Shown here piece after piece: positions 18,579 through 27,250 of a stretch of 64,000 bases of DNA (positions are counted from its first letter, which is position 1; the number at the start of each line of letters is the position of its first letter). The stretch is taken from NCBI RefSeq assembly GCF_017161425.1, contig NZ_CP071057.1, positions 1,923,501 to 1,987,500 on the forward strand, read 5' to 3'. The notes beneath the pieces are model-generated. The model made no database searches. It had not been told where the DNA came from and was given only the letters and a program-made list of their open reading frames with translations. This stretch comes from Marinicauda algicola. Lineage in GTDB: Bacteria > Pseudomonadota > Alphaproteobacteria > Caulobacterales > Maricaulaceae. A program made the position numbers and the translations under genes.

Positions 18579-19364
18579 TTACGCCGCCTCGCTGTCCTTG
18601 TCCCCGCCCGAGCCGGTCGAGCCTTCGCCGTCGCCGACCTTGTCGAGAGCCTCTTGCGCGGCCTTGTCGGTGCGCGGCTTTCTGGGGGCGCGGGGCTTGC
18701 GCTTGGGCGTGTCCTGCGCGGTCAGCTCGCTGCCGCCGCTCTGGGCCTCGCCCTCACCTTCCGGGTTGACGATCGCCAGCGGGTCGGAGGCGTCCACCGC
18801 GTCTTCCTTGCGGCGGCGACCCCGCCGTCCGCGGCCCTCGGACCTGTCCTCGGACCGGTCGGATCGGTCGTCCTCATCATCCTGAGCATCGCCGGAGCGG
18901 GGCGGGCTCTCGCCACCGCGTCCGCGATCGCGATCGCGATCGCCGCGGCGCCGATCGTCCCGGTCCTGACGGTCGCCACGATCCTCGCGGCGCTCGTCCT
19001 GGCGGAAGGACTGGTCGCCCTGGCCGCGCTGGTCCTGGCCGCGCTGGTCGTGCTGGCCGCGCTGGTCCTGTTGACCGCGCTGGTCCTGCTGGCCGCGCTG
19101 GTCGCCGGACGGCTCGCCGTCCTGGCGCTCGTCGCGCCGGGGCTGGTTGGCCTGCACGATACGGAAATAGTGCTCGGCATGCTGGTAGTAGTTCTCCGCC
19201 ATCACGCGGTCGCCCGAGGAGGACGCATCGCGCGCGAGCTGGAGGTATTTCTCGTAGATCGTCGAGGCGTTGCCCCGGATCTTGACGTCCGGCCCGTTGC
19301 TCTCGAACGACCGGTTCTGCTGGTTGCCGCTGGACTTGCGTCCGCGCCCGCGTTGTCGCTTCAT
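18579..19364 (-). CDS. DUF4167 domain-containing protein
   Basis: A 261-residue protein of unknown function found across alphaproteobacteria next to prmC. The conserved part is the N-terminal DUF4167 region: a basic start MKRQRGRGRK, then RGNASTIYEKYLQLARDA and MAENYYQHAEHYFRIV (residues 30-70). This is an RNA-binding-like composition, though no function is established. The rest is disordered, first Arg/Asp/Gln-rich with tandem DQRGQ units, then acidic, then a Lys/Arg/Pro patch (KRKPRAPRKPRTDK) and an acidic Gly tail. It lies downstream of prmC and has its own terminator. Confidence 0.88.
   Translation of the reverse strand: MKRQRGRGRKSSGNQQNRSFESNGPDVKIRGNASTIYEKYLQLARDASSSGDRVMAENYYQHAEHYFRIVQANQPRRDERQDGEPSGDQRGQQDQRGQQDQRGQHDQRGQDQRGQGDQSFRQDERREDRGDRQDRDDRRRGDRDRDRGRGGESPPRSGDAQDDEDDRSDRSEDRSEGRGRRGRRRKEDAVDASDPLAIVNPEGEGEAQSGGSELTAQDTPKRKPRAPRKPRTDKAAQEALDKVGDGEGSTGSGGDKDSEAA
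19020..19103 (-). repeat. In-frame minisatellite coding DQRGQ repeats
   Basis: Five DQRGQ units occupy residues 88-115 of the DUF4167 protein, with a one-residue Q or H spacer between most of them. The DNA repeats with an 18-base period built on CTGGTC and GCGCTGGTC blocks. Such repeats change copy number by slippage without shifting frame. Confidence 0.8.
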
Positions 19365-19521
19365 GTTGTGAAACCTGACCTTCTTGCCGGTATTGCCTGC
19401 GGCTGCTCACGAAATCGGCGCTTGTACAGTTCAAGCCCCGCTCGCCGGCACCGGCGCGTATCCGCCGGCTGTATCCGATGATCGTGAGGGCCGATCCTCC
19501 GGCAGACCGCTTGCTAATATA

Positions 19522-19543
19522 GCCGCAGCAGCCCCGCTGCGGC
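19522..19543 (-). terminator. Hairpin downstream of prmC
   Basis: GCCGCAGC and GCTGCGGC make a perfect 8-bp stem with a six-base loop. On the minus strand it runs into TATATT. It lies about 100 nt past the prmC stop codon and would end the prfA-prmC transcript. The T-run is poor, so the call is tentative. Confidence 0.4.
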
Positions 19544-19645
19544 GTGCCGTCTCTACCGGGTTCGTGTTGTAAAGTAGCGTCAACACCCCCCTGATTCCAA
19601 CCCCTCGTGTGCAAATATTCGCGCCTGCACCAAGTTTCTGGCCTG

Positions 19646-20491
19646 TCAGCCGAAATCGAACACGATCGCGCGATGCCGGCCGGCGAGGTCGCGGCGAAGC
19701 TCCGCGCGCCCGGCGCCGGCCTCGCGGGCGAGGGCGAGCACCGCTTCGCCCTGGTCGAAGCCGATCTCGAACACGCCGGTTCCGCCCGCGCCCAGCAGCC
19801 TGCGCGCTTCGGCGAAGAGGCGGGGATACGGATCGAGCCCGTCCGCCCCGCCGTCGAGCGCCAGGCGCGGCTCGTGATCCTTTACCTCCGGGTCCAGCGT
19901 GTCGATCACCGAGCTCGCGATATAGGGCGGGTTGGAGACGATGAGATCGAAGCGGCCGCCCACGCCGTCCGCCCAGGAGGTTCCCACGAAGGCGATTCGC
20001 GACGCGAGCCCGTGCCGCGCGGCATTCTCGCGCGCCACCGCAAGCGCAGCCGGGCAGAGATCGGTCGCCACCGCCCGCGCATGGGACAGTTCGCTCAGCA
20101 GGGCGAGCGCGATGGCGCCCGAGCCGGTCGCGATATCGAGGATGCGCAGCGGCGCGGAGCGATCCGTGGCGGCCTCGAGCGCCACCTCCACGACCGTCTC
20201 GGTATCGGCGCGCGGGGTGAGCACGTCGGGCGTGACCTTCAGGTCGAGCGTCCAGAAGGGCTGGCTGCCGAGAATGTGGGAGAGCGGTTCGCGCGCGAGC
20301 CGGCGCGCGAGCAGGGCGTCGAGCGCGGCGCGCTCCGACTCGCCGATCTCCTGCTCGGGCCGGGCGGCGAGATCGCTGCGCTCGAGGCCCGCCGCGGCGA
20401 GGATGAGCTGGCGCGCCTCGAACGCGGCGTCTTCGATCCCCGCCGCTTCGAGCCGTCCGCGGACGCAGCGAAGGGCCTCCGCGCGGGTCAA
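19646..20491 (-). CDS. prmC: Peptide chain release factor N5-glutamine methyltransferase PrmC
   Basis: PrmC methylates the glutamine of the GGQ motif in release factors RF1 and RF2 using SAM. The 281-residue protein has an N-terminal helical release-factor-binding domain, a SAM motif ILDIATGSGAIALALL near residues 117-132 and the catalytic NPPY tetrapeptide near 189-192. The start is a TTG that overlaps the stop of the upstream hydrolase gene (TTGA), so translation is coupled. prfA, encoding a substrate, lies one gene upstream, the usual association. The intervening gene is unusual. Confidence 0.95.
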   Translation of the reverse strand: MTRAEALRCVRGRLEAAGIEDAAFEARQLILAAAGLERSDLAARPEQEIGESERAALDALLARRLAREPLSHILGSQPFWTLDLKVTPDVLTPRADTETVVEVALEAATDRSAPLRILDIATGSGAIALALLSELSHARAVATDLCPAALAVARENAARHGLASRIAFVGTSWADGVGGRFDLIVSNPPYIASSVIDTLDPEVKDHEPRLALDGGADGLDPYPRLFAEARRLLGAGGTGVFEIGFDQGEAVLALAREAGAGRAELRRDLAGRHRAIVFDFG

Positions 20492-21819
20492 TGGCCGGTC
20501 GGGGCCGTGCCCGCCTCGTTCAGGATCCAGTCTGCCACCGTCTGGAAATACCCCGGGACGTAGCGCGTGTAGAGGCGCTCTCCGCCTTCAGTCGTGCGGA
20601 ACAGGCGCATGCCGTGATCGGCGTCGGGATAGAGCACGATGTCGATGTCCTGGCCTTGTGATCGCCGCCGTTCGAGGATCGCCTGGGTGGAAGTCGACGG
20701 CGCTTCCGCGTCGGAGCCGGCGAGAAGCCACAGTACGGGAATATCGAGGGCATCGAGAGCCGGAGCCGGATCGTGGCCCCAGGGCGTCCCGCGGTCGACA
20801 AACGGCCAGGCAAGCCGGACGAGCCAGAGCGGGTAGCGCAGCAGGTCGCGCGAAAATTCGCCCTCGATCGCTTCGAACCAGGGTTCCCCGCCATGCTCGC
20901 GCTTGAGCCGGGCGAGTTCCCGCCCGCCTTCGCGAAATCGGGTCGCCATCAGACGGCCCGTGACCGCCGCCACCTCGCTTGCGGCCGCCACGTCTGCCTC
21001 TGAATAGCCCGCCTCCCGAAGCGCGTAGACGACTTCCAGCCGGTCCTCCTCGGCCGGGCCGACCGCCAAGCCGTAGGTTACGACGACGAAGTCCGGGTCG
21101 CTGCGCATCGCGGCCCGGGGCGCCACCCAGCCCCCCTGACTGGCACCGAAATAGCCAGCCGCCTCGATCCGGTTGCCCGCCAGGCGGCGCGCCTCGTCCA
21201 ATGCGGCCGCCGCGTCGGCGGCGAGCAGGGCGAAATCCTGCGTGTACTCGCCCGTCGATGTACCCGTTCCGCGCTTGTCGTAGACGAGGACCGCGACACC
21301 CCGGGCCGGAAGCATGCGCTGCATGAAGTCGTAGTCGAGCGCAGAATAATCTCCCGAACCGTGCACCAGCACCGCCAGCGGGAACGGGCCCTCGCCCGGC
21401 GGCAGGACGAGCCGGCCGGCAAGCTCGACGCCGGCGCCGGCGAAACGCGTCTCCTCGATCACAAGTGACACCCGCGTGGCAGTCGGATGCCCGGCATCGA
21501 GACCCGACACCGTGATCGCCTCGCTCCCGCAGGCACCGAGGTCGAAACGGGCAGGGTGCGCATCCGCGGTCCAGCCCGCAACGCCCGCCCAGAGCCCATC
21601 TTCCGCCTGCGAGAGGCTGCCGGTCTCGCCATCCAGCGTGCGCCAGCGCAGGCCTCCGGCAGACAGGGGCGACAGGTCGATCAGCTGGTCCCCGGCGGCG
21701 TAGATACCCACATGGCACGCGGCCTCGCCCGGACCGGCTTCGGGCGTGCAGGCTGCGAGCAAGAGGACGAACAAGGATGCCAGGACAGGCATGCCCCCCC
21801 GTTCCCTGCGCATGCTCAC
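20488..21819 (-). CDS. Alpha/beta hydrolase lipoprotein inserted between prfA and prmC
   Basis: A 443-residue predicted lipoprotein: a signal peptide ends in LLLAAC with Cys24 as the lipid-attachment residue. After a variable domain (25-115), a serine hydrolase domain follows with HGSGDYS near residue 153, the nucleophile elbow GASQGG (Ser227) and the catalytic histidine region DADHGMRLF near the C-terminus. It resembles secreted esterase/peptidase-like hydrolases acting in the envelope; the substrate is unknown. It starts with GTG in a GTGA overlap with prfA and ends in a TTGA overlap with prmC. It is therefore fully built into the release-factor operon, although no functional link is apparent. 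Confidence 0.85.
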   Translation of the reverse strand: MSMRRERGGMPVLASLFVLLLAACTPEAGPGEAACHVGIYAAGDQLIDLSPLSAGGLRWRTLDGETGSLSQAEDGLWAGVAGWTADAHPARFDLGACGSEAITVSGLDAGHPTATRVSLVIEETRFAGAGVELAGRLVLPPGEGPFPLAVLVHGSGDYSALDYDFMQRMLPARGVAVLVYDKRGTGTSTGEYTQDFALLAADAAAALDEARRLAGNRIEAAGYFGASQGGWVAPRAAMRSDPDFVVVTYGLAVGPAEEDRLEVVYALREAGYSEADVAAASEVAAVTGRLMATRFREGGRELARLKREHGGEPWFEAIEGEFSRDLLRYPLWLVRLAWPFVDRGTPWGHDPAPALDALDIPVLWLLAGSDAEAPSTSTQAILERRRSQGQDIDIVLYPDADHGMRLFRTTEGGERLYTRYVPGYFQTVADWILNEAGTAPTGH

Positions 21820-22889
21820 GCCTCCTGCATCGCGGCCAGGCGCTCGGCCTGGTCGGCCGAGATCAGGGCGTCGATGACCTCGTCGAGCGCGGCCCCGGCG
21901 ATGACGTCCTCGAGCTTGTAGAGCGTCAGGTTGATGCGGTGATCGGTGACGCGGCCCTGAGGGAAATTGTAGGTGCGGATGCGTTCGGAACGGTCGCCGG
22001 AGCCGACCTGTCCCTTGCGCTCGGCGGCGCGCGCAGCGGCCTTCTCGCTGCGCTCCTTCTCGTAGAGGCGCGCCTTGAGCACCTGCATGGCGCGCGCGCG
22101 GTTCTGGTGCTGGGACTTCTCGGCGCTGATCACCACGATGCCGGTCGGCAGGTGGGTCATGCGCACGGCGGACTCGGTCTTGTTGACGTGCTGGCCGCCC
22201 GCACCGGAGGCGCGCATCGTGTCGATGCGGATGTCCTCGTCGCGGATGTCGATATCGACCTCTTCGGGCTCGGGCAGCACCGCGACGGTCGCCGCCGAGG
22301 TGTGGATGCGCCCGCCGCTCTCGGTGACCGGCACGCGCTGGACCCGGTGCACGCCGGACTCGAACTTGAGCCTCCCGAACACGCCATTGCCCTTCACGTT
22401 GGCGATGACCTCCTTGAAGCCGCCGACCTCGGCCTCGCTGGCCGAGACGATCTCCACGCTCCAGCCGTGCTCGGCCGCGTAGCGCTCGTACATGCGGAAC
22501 AGGTCGCCGGCGAACAGGGCCGCCTCGTCCCCGCCGGTGCCGGCGCGGATCTCCAGCATGACCGAGGCTGCGTCGTCCTTGTCCTTCGGGAGCAGGAGAA
22601 GCTGGAGCTCCTGCTCGAGACCCGGGATGCGCTCGCGAAGCTCCATGCGCTCCTCGCGGGCGAGCGCGACCATGTCGGGGTCCGAGCCGTCCTCCAGGAT
22701 CTCCTCGGCCTCGGCGAGGCTCGTGCGCGCCTCTTTCAGCTCGCGCGCCTTGTCGGCCACCTTCTTGAGTTCGGCATGCTCCTTGGAGAGCCTGACGATC
22801 TCCTCGGGATCGCTGGCCGCGCCGAGGCGGGCTTCGACCTGGTCGAAGCGGTCGATGACCTGATCGAGCTTGGATTCTAGAACTTGCAT
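21816..22889 (-). CDS. prfA: Peptide chain release factor 1
   Basis: RF1 recognises UAA and UAG stop codons and triggers release of the finished peptide. The 357-residue protein has the expected N-terminal helical domain, the codon-recognition domain and the universal [13 protein letters not shown] motif near residues 227-239, whose glutamine PrmC methylates. The codon-recognition segment [10 protein letters not shown] carries a PxT-type motif typical of RF1 rather than RF2. It heads the operon prfA, lipoprotein hydrolase, prmC. Length is standard. Confidence 0.97.
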   Translation of the reverse strand: MQVLESKLDQVIDRFDQVEARLGAASDPEEIVRLSKEHAELKKVADKARELKEARTSLAEAEEILEDGSDPDMVALAREERMELRERIPGLEQELQLLLLPKDKDDAASVMLEIRAGTGGDEAALFAGDLFRMYERYAAEHGWSVEIVSASEAEVGGFKEVIANVKGNGVFGRLKFESGVHRVQRVPVTESGGRIHTSAATVAVLPEPEEVDIDIRDEDIRIDTMRASGAGGQHVNKTESAVRMTHLPTGIVVISAEKSQHQNRARAMQVLKARLYEKERSEKAAARAAERKGQVGSGDRSERIRTYNFPQGRVTDHRINLTLYKLEDVIAGAALDEVIDALISADQAERLAAMQEA

Positions 22890-22943
22890 GGCCGACAGAT
22901 ACGCATAAGCGGGCGAGACGGGAAGGGGCCCGTGTAGCGGCTC

Positions 22944-23528
22944 TTACGTCTGCTCGCGCTCCAGATGGGTGATGACGCCGGGATAGGTGAAGCGTTCGAA
23001 CCCGTCCATGAGGTCCTCGATGCGATCGCTCTCCAGCAGCATCTTGCGGTGCTTGTCCTGCAGGAAGCCCTCCCCCGTCATGTTGTCGAGGAATTCCAGG
23101 AGGCCGTCGAAATAGCCGTTGACGTTCAGCACCCCGACCGGCTTCTCGTGGCGCCCCAGCTGGGCCCAGGTCCAGATCTCGAAGAGCTCCTCCATCGTGC
23201 CGATCCCGCCGGGCAGCGCCACGAAGGCGTCGCTGGCATCGGCCATGAGCTGCTTCCTCTCGTGCATGGAGGAGACGATCTTCAGGTCCTGCACCCCGCT
23301 ATGGGCGACCTCGCGCTCGTGCAGGAAGTCGGGGATGATCCCCACGACATGGCCGCCGGCCCCGATCGCCGCATCGGCGACGAGGCCCATGAGCCCGACC
23401 CGCCCCCCGCCATAGACGAGGGTGTGGCCGTTCTCCCCGAGATAGGTGCCGACCCGGCGGGCCGCCTCGGCATAGAGCGGGTTGTTGCCGGCGTTGGAGC
23501 CGCAATAGACGCAAATCGACTGTTTCAT
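22944..23528 (-). CDS. LOG family protein (TIGR00730 type Rossmann fold)
   Basis: A 194-residue LOG-family protein, related to enzymes that release the ribose-phosphate from cytokinin nucleotides or hydrolyse nucleotide monophosphates. Family motifs are clear: SICVYCGSNAGNN at the N-terminus, YGGGRVGLMG, and the active-site pair HERKQLM and PGGIGTMEELFE. The ATG chosen agrees with family starts; a GTG ten codons earlier overlaps the upstream stop codon as GTGA and is a possible alternative. In bacteria the physiological role is usually unknown. It is the last gene of a leftward MAPEG/ArsC/LOG group. Confidence 0.93.
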   Translation of the reverse strand: MKQSICVYCGSNAGNNPLYAEAARRVGTYLGENGHTLVYGGGRVGLMGLVADAAIGAGGHVVGIIPDFLHEREVAHSGVQDLKIVSSMHERKQLMADASDAFVALPGGIGTMEELFEIWTWAQLGRHEKPVGVLNVNGYFDGLLEFLDNMTGEGFLQDKHRKMLLESDRIEDLMDGFERFTYPGVITHLEREQT

Positions 23529-23554
23529 GCCTTCAAGCCTAGCCCGGCTGGAAT

Positions 23555-23908
23555 TCACAGGCCCAGCGCCGAGCGCACCTCCTCGTTCCAGCCGACATGG
23601 ACCCTGCCTTCCGCCTCGACGACCGGACGCTTGATGAGCGCGGGATGGGCGAGCAGCAGGGCTTCCAGGCCGGTGCGCGAGCGCGTCATCGCCTGCTCGG
23701 TCTCGGTGAGCCCGCGCCAGGTCGTGGACCGGGTGTTGAGGACGCGCTCGGCGCCGACCGCATCGATCCAGACCGGGATCTTCTCGTCGAGCCGCTTCAT
23801 CTCGCGCAGGTCGACGAAATCGACATCGTGGCCGGCATTGTCCAGCGCTTTGCCCGCCTTGCGGCAGGTGTCGCAGGTCTTCAGGCCGTAGAGCGTCATT
23901 GCGGTCAT
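23555..23908 (-). CDS. ArsC/Spx family thioredoxin-fold protein
   Basis: A 117-residue thioredoxin-fold protein of the ArsC/Spx/YffB group. It starts MTAMTLYGLKTCDTCRKAGK, with a CxxC pair (CDTC) where classical arsenate reductase has a single catalytic cysteine. The arginine block of true ArsC is not evident, so arsenate reduction is not implied; a redox or glutathione-dependent role is more likely. AGGAGG lies 12 nt before the chosen ATG; a second ATG three codons on is possible. It sits between the MAPEG and LOG genes in the same direction. Confidence 0.85.
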   Translation of the reverse strand: MTAMTLYGLKTCDTCRKAGKALDNAGHDVDFVDLREMKRLDEKIPVWIDAVGAERVLNTRSTTWRGLTETEQAMTRSRTGLEALLLAHPALIKRPVVEAEGRVHVGWNEEVRSALGL

Positions 23909-23931
23909 TCTTGCGGTCTTCCTCCTCTGCC

Positions 23932-24351
23932 TCACACGGCGAGCGCGGCGAGATCGCGCACCGCCATGACGATGAGCACCAGCGATGCGAGCGTGAACAG
24001 GGCGAAGCGCACGGGAATGAAGTTCACGAGGCCCTGCCACAGGCTGTGAACGATCCGCAGCGCCACATAGCTCCAGGCGAGCATGATATCGAGCCCGTCG
24101 GCGACGCCGGCGAGATGGCCGTAGAACACCAGCGCATAGAAGATCACCGGCTGCTCGTGCAGGTGATTGTAGTTGTCGGCGACCTGGCGCACGGCGCGCG
24201 GCAGCACCTCCATCTCCGACTTCTCGCGCATCTTCGTCGGGTCGATGCCGGCCGCCTTCATGGCCGGGATGCGCGTGGCGTACATCCAGACCCACATGAC
24301 GAGCGTCCAGGCCACAAGGATGAGTGCAGGCGTGAGTATCGTGTCGAACAT
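23932..24351 (-). CDS. MAPEG family membrane protein
   Basis: A 139-residue integral membrane protein with about four hydrophobic helices (5-26, 66-84, 88-106, 112-131). It has the MAPEG layout, including REKSEMEVLPRAVRQVADNYNHLHEQPVIFY, where Glu/Arg/Asn/His residues near the second helix bind glutathione in eukaryotic relatives. Bacterial MAPEG proteins are usually uncharacterised; glutathione transferase or peroxidase activity is possible. It is the first gene of a leftward trio with the ArsC-like and LOG genes, which hints at thiol metabolism or detoxification, but that is inference. Confidence 0.88.
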   Translation of the reverse strand: MFDTILTPALILVAWTLVMWVWMYATRIPAMKAAGIDPTKMREKSEMEVLPRAVRQVADNYNHLHEQPVIFYALVFYGHLAGVADGLDIMLAWSYVALRIVHSLWQGLVNFIPVRFALFTLASLVLIVMAVRDLAALAV

Positions 24352-24734
24352 GACGGGCGTCCTCCCCGGAAAAAGCCTCGAGGCGAGGACTAGACGCCGA
24401 ATCGCGCCCGCCGGGAAGCCCCGCACTTGTCCCCCGAGGGGATAGCGGGAAGCCCGACTCCTACAACGACTACTATCGGCCTGGCTGCGGCCAAGGCGCT
24501 GAAATGGCGGGAACCGGCACGGCCGGCCGGGTGCGGGGGGCGGCAGTCTCCGTCTCATCGGACCGGTCCGGGCGGGAGCGGCCTGCCCGCTTCGCGGCGC
24601 GGCGCGGCGGCAGGCCGGCAGCGCCAGTCTAACCCCGCCCGGCCGCCCCGGGGATTTTGCAATCCGCGAGGAACTTCCCGGCCCGGGCGCGGCGTTGGAC
24701 GCCTGCAAACGGCAAATCACCGAGGAGGACCGCC
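24352..24734. other. Intergenic region upstream of MAPEG and dodecin genes
   Basis: 383 bp of divergent spacer. It holds a general-stress-type promoter candidate for dodecin (24670-24696) and several GC-rich partial inverted repeats that look non-functional. No tRNA fold or credible gene is visible. Confidence 0.6.
24670..24696 (+). promoter_or_regulatory. EcfG-type (general stress) promoter candidate for dodecin
   Basis: GGAAC is followed by an 18-base spacer and CGTT. The alphaproteobacterial EcfG pattern is GGAAC-N16/17-CGTT, so both elements match but the spacer is one base long. The predicted start near 24703 leaves a 32-nt leader that contains the ribosome site. Confidence 0.4.
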
Positions 24735-24938
24735 ATGTCCGTCGCCCGAGTCACCGAAATCTCCGCGACCTCGCCCGACAGCTTCGAGGCTGCCATCAAG
24801 GCCGGCATCGACCGCGCCAACAAGACCCTGCGCAACGTGAAGGGCTGCTGGATCAAGGATCAGAACGTCATGGTAGAGGACGGCAAGCTCAAGGAATTCA
24901 AGGTGAACATGGAAATCACCTTCGTCCTGGAGGACTGA
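24735..24938 (+). CDS. Dodecin family flavin-binding protein
   Basis: Dodecin is a small dodecameric protein that stores or buffers flavins. The 67-residue sequence begins MSVARVTEISATSPDSFEAA, continues with GIDRANKTLRNVKGCWIKDQ, where Trp39 is the residue that stacks on the flavin ring, and ends KVNMEITFVLED, the family C-terminus. A strong GAGGAGG ribosome site precedes the ATG by about 7 nt. The length is exactly that of the family. It stands alone between leftward genes; the promoter suggests stress control. Confidence 0.95.
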   Translation: MSVARVTEISATSPDSFEAAIKAGIDRANKTLRNVKGCWIKDQNVMVEDGKLKEFKVNMEITFVLED

Positions 24939-24979
24939 GCCGCGCCGCGGGCAGGCTCGGCGCGAACCGGCCGCCCCCC

Positions 24980-26071
24980 TCACCGCTCGGCGGACTTGAC
25001 CCGATACTCGTCGGCTTCGCCGAGCGAGCGTTCGAACGCCCCGCCCTCGGCTAGGAAGGAGTGCGCGCGCGGGTCGCCCAGAAGATGGGCGTCGAAGAAG
25101 GCGAGCGCGGCGATGCGCACGGCCCGGACATGGCGTTCGAAGTCGTCATCCGAGCGCGGTGCACGCCCCCCGAACGTCATGTGCGCCGCCCCGTCGAGCA
25201 CCAGGGCGTACTGGTCCACGTCGCGGATGGTTTCGAACGGAATCAGCCGCTCGCGCGCGGACACGTCCCCGCCCGGGGACTCGTCGCGCGTGCCGGTGAT
25301 GTGGAAGACCGGCGCGGTCATGTCCTGATAGGCCGCCTCCGCCGTGCCGTAGCCCGGCCGCGGCGGGGAGGGGCTGAGCGCGAGGGCGGCATCGAATGCG
25401 GGCACGGCGAGGCTGCGGCCATAGCCTTCCACCGCCTGGCCGGCCGCGACCAGCGTCGAGATGGCGCCGAAGGAATGGCCGTACACCCCGAGCCGCGAGG
25501 GATCCAGTCCGGCCGCCGCGCCCATATGCGCGATCTGCTCCGCCGCGAAGGCCAGATCGCGGAACCGGTCCTCGGCGAGCGCGGGGTCGTTCACCGCGGC
25601 GCCGATCTGCGCGAAGGCCTCGCGCGCGGCATCGCGGCGCTCGCGGCGCGGCACGGCCCTCACGGCCTCGCGCACCGCGTCCCCGTCCGTCCCGGCGTGC
25701 TCGATGTGGAAGGAGGCGTAGCCGAAGCCGGCAAGATACTCGCCGAGCCAGGCCCCGCCCTCGCGCGAGCCGCCTCCGCCGTGGGAGAAGACGAGCACTG
25801 GCGCCGACTCCACGCCGGCGGGGCGATAGAGCCGCCAGGGAATCTCGCGCGACCGTGCCGCGTCGGTCCAGCTCCCGTCCTCGATCTCGACCGCGAAGCG
25901 CCGCGCGCCGGCGCGATAGTCCGGCGCGGGCGTGGAATCGGGCGCGGGCGCGGCCTGCAGATCGCGCGCCCGCGGGTCGACCGCGTCGCGAAAGCGCTGG
26001 GCGTGCGCTTCGGACAACGCTGCCGCGGCCAGCACGAGCGCGGCACCGGCCGCGAACCATTTCTGGAGCAT
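24980..26071 (-). CDS. Secreted alpha/beta hydrolase (chlorophyllase/PAF-acetylhydrolase-like)
   Basis: A 363-residue exported serine hydrolase. A signal peptide of about 24 residues ends in SEAHA-QR. The mature protein has an oxyanion motif VFSHGGGGSREGG, the nucleophile elbow GHSFGA near residue 195, an aspartate in ITGTRDESP and a histidine in LDGAAHMTFGG. This arrangement resembles chlorophyllase-like and platelet-activating-factor acetylhydrolase-like families. The substrate is unknown; a periplasmic esterase is the safest reading. It starts at the ATG giving a clean signal peptide; the longer open frame upstream is not used. Confidence 0.85.
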   Translation of the reverse strand: MLQKWFAAGAALVLAAAALSEAHAQRFRDAVDPRARDLQAAPAPDSTPAPDYRAGARRFAVEIEDGSWTDAARSREIPWRLYRPAGVESAPVLVFSHGGGGSREGGAWLGEYLAGFGYASFHIEHAGTDGDAVREAVRAVPRRERRDAAREAFAQIGAAVNDPALAEDRFRDLAFAAEQIAHMGAAAGLDPSRLGVYGHSFGAISTLVAAGQAVEGYGRSLAVPAFDAALALSPSPPRPGYGTAEAAYQDMTAPVFHITGTRDESPGGDVSARERLIPFETIRDVDQYALVLDGAAHMTFGGRAPRSDDDFERHVRAVRIAALAFFDAHLLGDPRAHSFLAEGGAFERSLGEADEYRVKSAER

Positions 26072-26136
26072 GACGAGCCTCCCTGGTGTCTGCGACCTGT
26101 GAAACGCGCCGGCGCGGCGCAGTCCGTCGCGATCGC

Positions 26137-26556
26137 TCAGGGGGCCTCGAGGAAGGCCAGCGCCGCGGCCTCGTCGCTGGTGTAGAGCACGGTGTGGCCG
26201 GCCGCGACATTGGCCTCGCGATGGGCGACCATCACGTCGTGGCCGGGTTCGTGGCACAGCACCGCGACGCGCGATCTCGGCACGCGTCCGGCATGCTCGC
26301 GGAAGCGCTGCGCGAGCTTGGCGGTTTCCAGCGGCCAGTACGCCTCGCGCATGTCGAGCAGGATCCGCCTGTCAGGCTGCTCCTCGTAGACCTCCATGCA
26401 GAAGTCGAAGGCGTCGCGCGCGCGCACGTCGGAGCGGAAGGCGCTGAGCTTCATCAGCACGAAGCCGCGCGCCGGATCGGCATCCACCGTCGCGCCCTGG
26501 TATTCCACCGCTGCCGGGCCCGGAACGATCCGGGTTCCCGCGCTGATCGTCGCCAT
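26137..26556 (-). CDS. Conserved hypothetical protein, possibly STAS/SpoIIAA-like
   Basis: A 139-residue cytoplasmic protein with no confident family. The pattern of short strands and helices, including GFVLMKLSAFRSDVRARDAF, RRILLDMREAYWP and SRVAVLCHEPGHDVMVAHR, recalls single-domain STAS/SpoIIAA-like proteins, in which a central strand ends in a polar loop. This comparison is by eye and weak. It lies 65 nt upstream of the leftward esterase gene; the GFA gene diverges on the other side. A pairing with the esterase is possible but unsupported. Confidence 0.6.
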   Translation of the reverse strand: MATISAGTRIVPGPAAVEYQGATVDADPARGFVLMKLSAFRSDVRARDAFDFCMEVYEEQPDRRILLDMREAYWPLETAKLAQRFREHAGRVPRSRVAVLCHEPGHDVMVAHREANVAAGHTVLYTSDEAAALAFLEAP

Positions 26557-26701
26557 GTCCCACTCCGCCTGTCTGCTGTCGGGCGGCCACCCTGACCCCC
26601 GGGCCTTAAGAGGGCGCAAATGCCGCTGCTCGCGGGGAGGCCGGCTTGACGGTTGCGCGTGCGGGGCAGCCAATGTGCAGACCTCGGCCCCGGAGCCTGC
26701 C

Positions 26702-27100
26702 ATGACCCGCCGCACCCACCCCGAGTATGCCGGAATCCATCACGCCAGGTGCCATTGCGGCAGCGTGGTGCTGGAACTCGACCTGCCCGAGGGGATCGTC
26801 GATCCGCGCCGCTGCGACTGCTCGATGTGCCGGCGCCGCGGCGCGATCGTCGCCTCTGTGACGCTGGACCGGCTGAAGGTGATCGAGGGCGCGGACAATC
26901 TCGGCCTCTACACGTTCAACACCCATACCGCGCAGCACTTCTTCTGCCGGACCTGCGGCATCTACACCCACCACCAGCGCCGCTCGAACCCGAACGAGTA
27001 CGGCTTCAACGTGGCGTGCATAGACGCGATCTACCCGTTCGACCTGGACCCCGTCCCGGTGCGCGACGGGCAGAGCCATCCGAGCGACCGCAAGCGCTGA
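26702..27100 (+). CDS. GFA family protein (CENP-V/GFA zinc fold)
   Basis: A 132-residue protein of the glutathione-dependent formaldehyde-activating (GFA) family. The zinc-binding cysteines are present in order: CHCGS near residue 17, CDCSMC near 38-43 and CRTCGIYTHH near 82-91. Family members carry two structural or catalytic zinc ions. The named formaldehyde reaction has been shown for few members, so the name is descriptive. It is a single gene transcribed right, just before the glycan-modification locus and separated from it by 150 bp. Confidence 0.92.
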   Translation: MTRRTHPEYAGIHHARCHCGSVVLELDLPEGIVDPRRCDCSMCRRRGAIVASVTLDRLKVIEGADNLGLYTFNTHTAQHFFCRTCGIYTHHQRRSNPNEYGFNVACIDAIYPFDLDPVPVRDGQSHPSDRKR

Positions 27101-27187
27101 GGGAGAAAGGCGCGCCTTTCCGGTCACAGCCCGGCATCCTTGCACCGGTCCCGCCGCGGCGCGCTTGCAGGTCCCCATAGCCTCCTG

Positions 27188-27203
27188 TTTACTTCCCCTT
27201 AAC
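27188..27203 (+). promoter_or_regulatory. Possible CtrA-binding site upstream of the DUF459 gene
   Basis: TTTA-N7-TTAAC differs by one base from TTAA-N7-TTAAC. It lies about 48 bp before the first gene of the acetylation/sulfation locus. Its AT content contrasts with the surroundings. Short motif, one mismatch, so speculative. Confidence 0.3.
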
Positions 27204-27250
27204 CGGTGCGAGCCGGACAGCCGCGGGGGCGGCGACGAGAGGGGGCATTC

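Noticed and set aside
23555-23908. Arsenate reductase and an ars resistance operon
   Set aside because: The protein has a CxxC pair and lacks the arsenate-binding arginine pattern; no ArsR, ArsB or Acr3 gene is adjacent.
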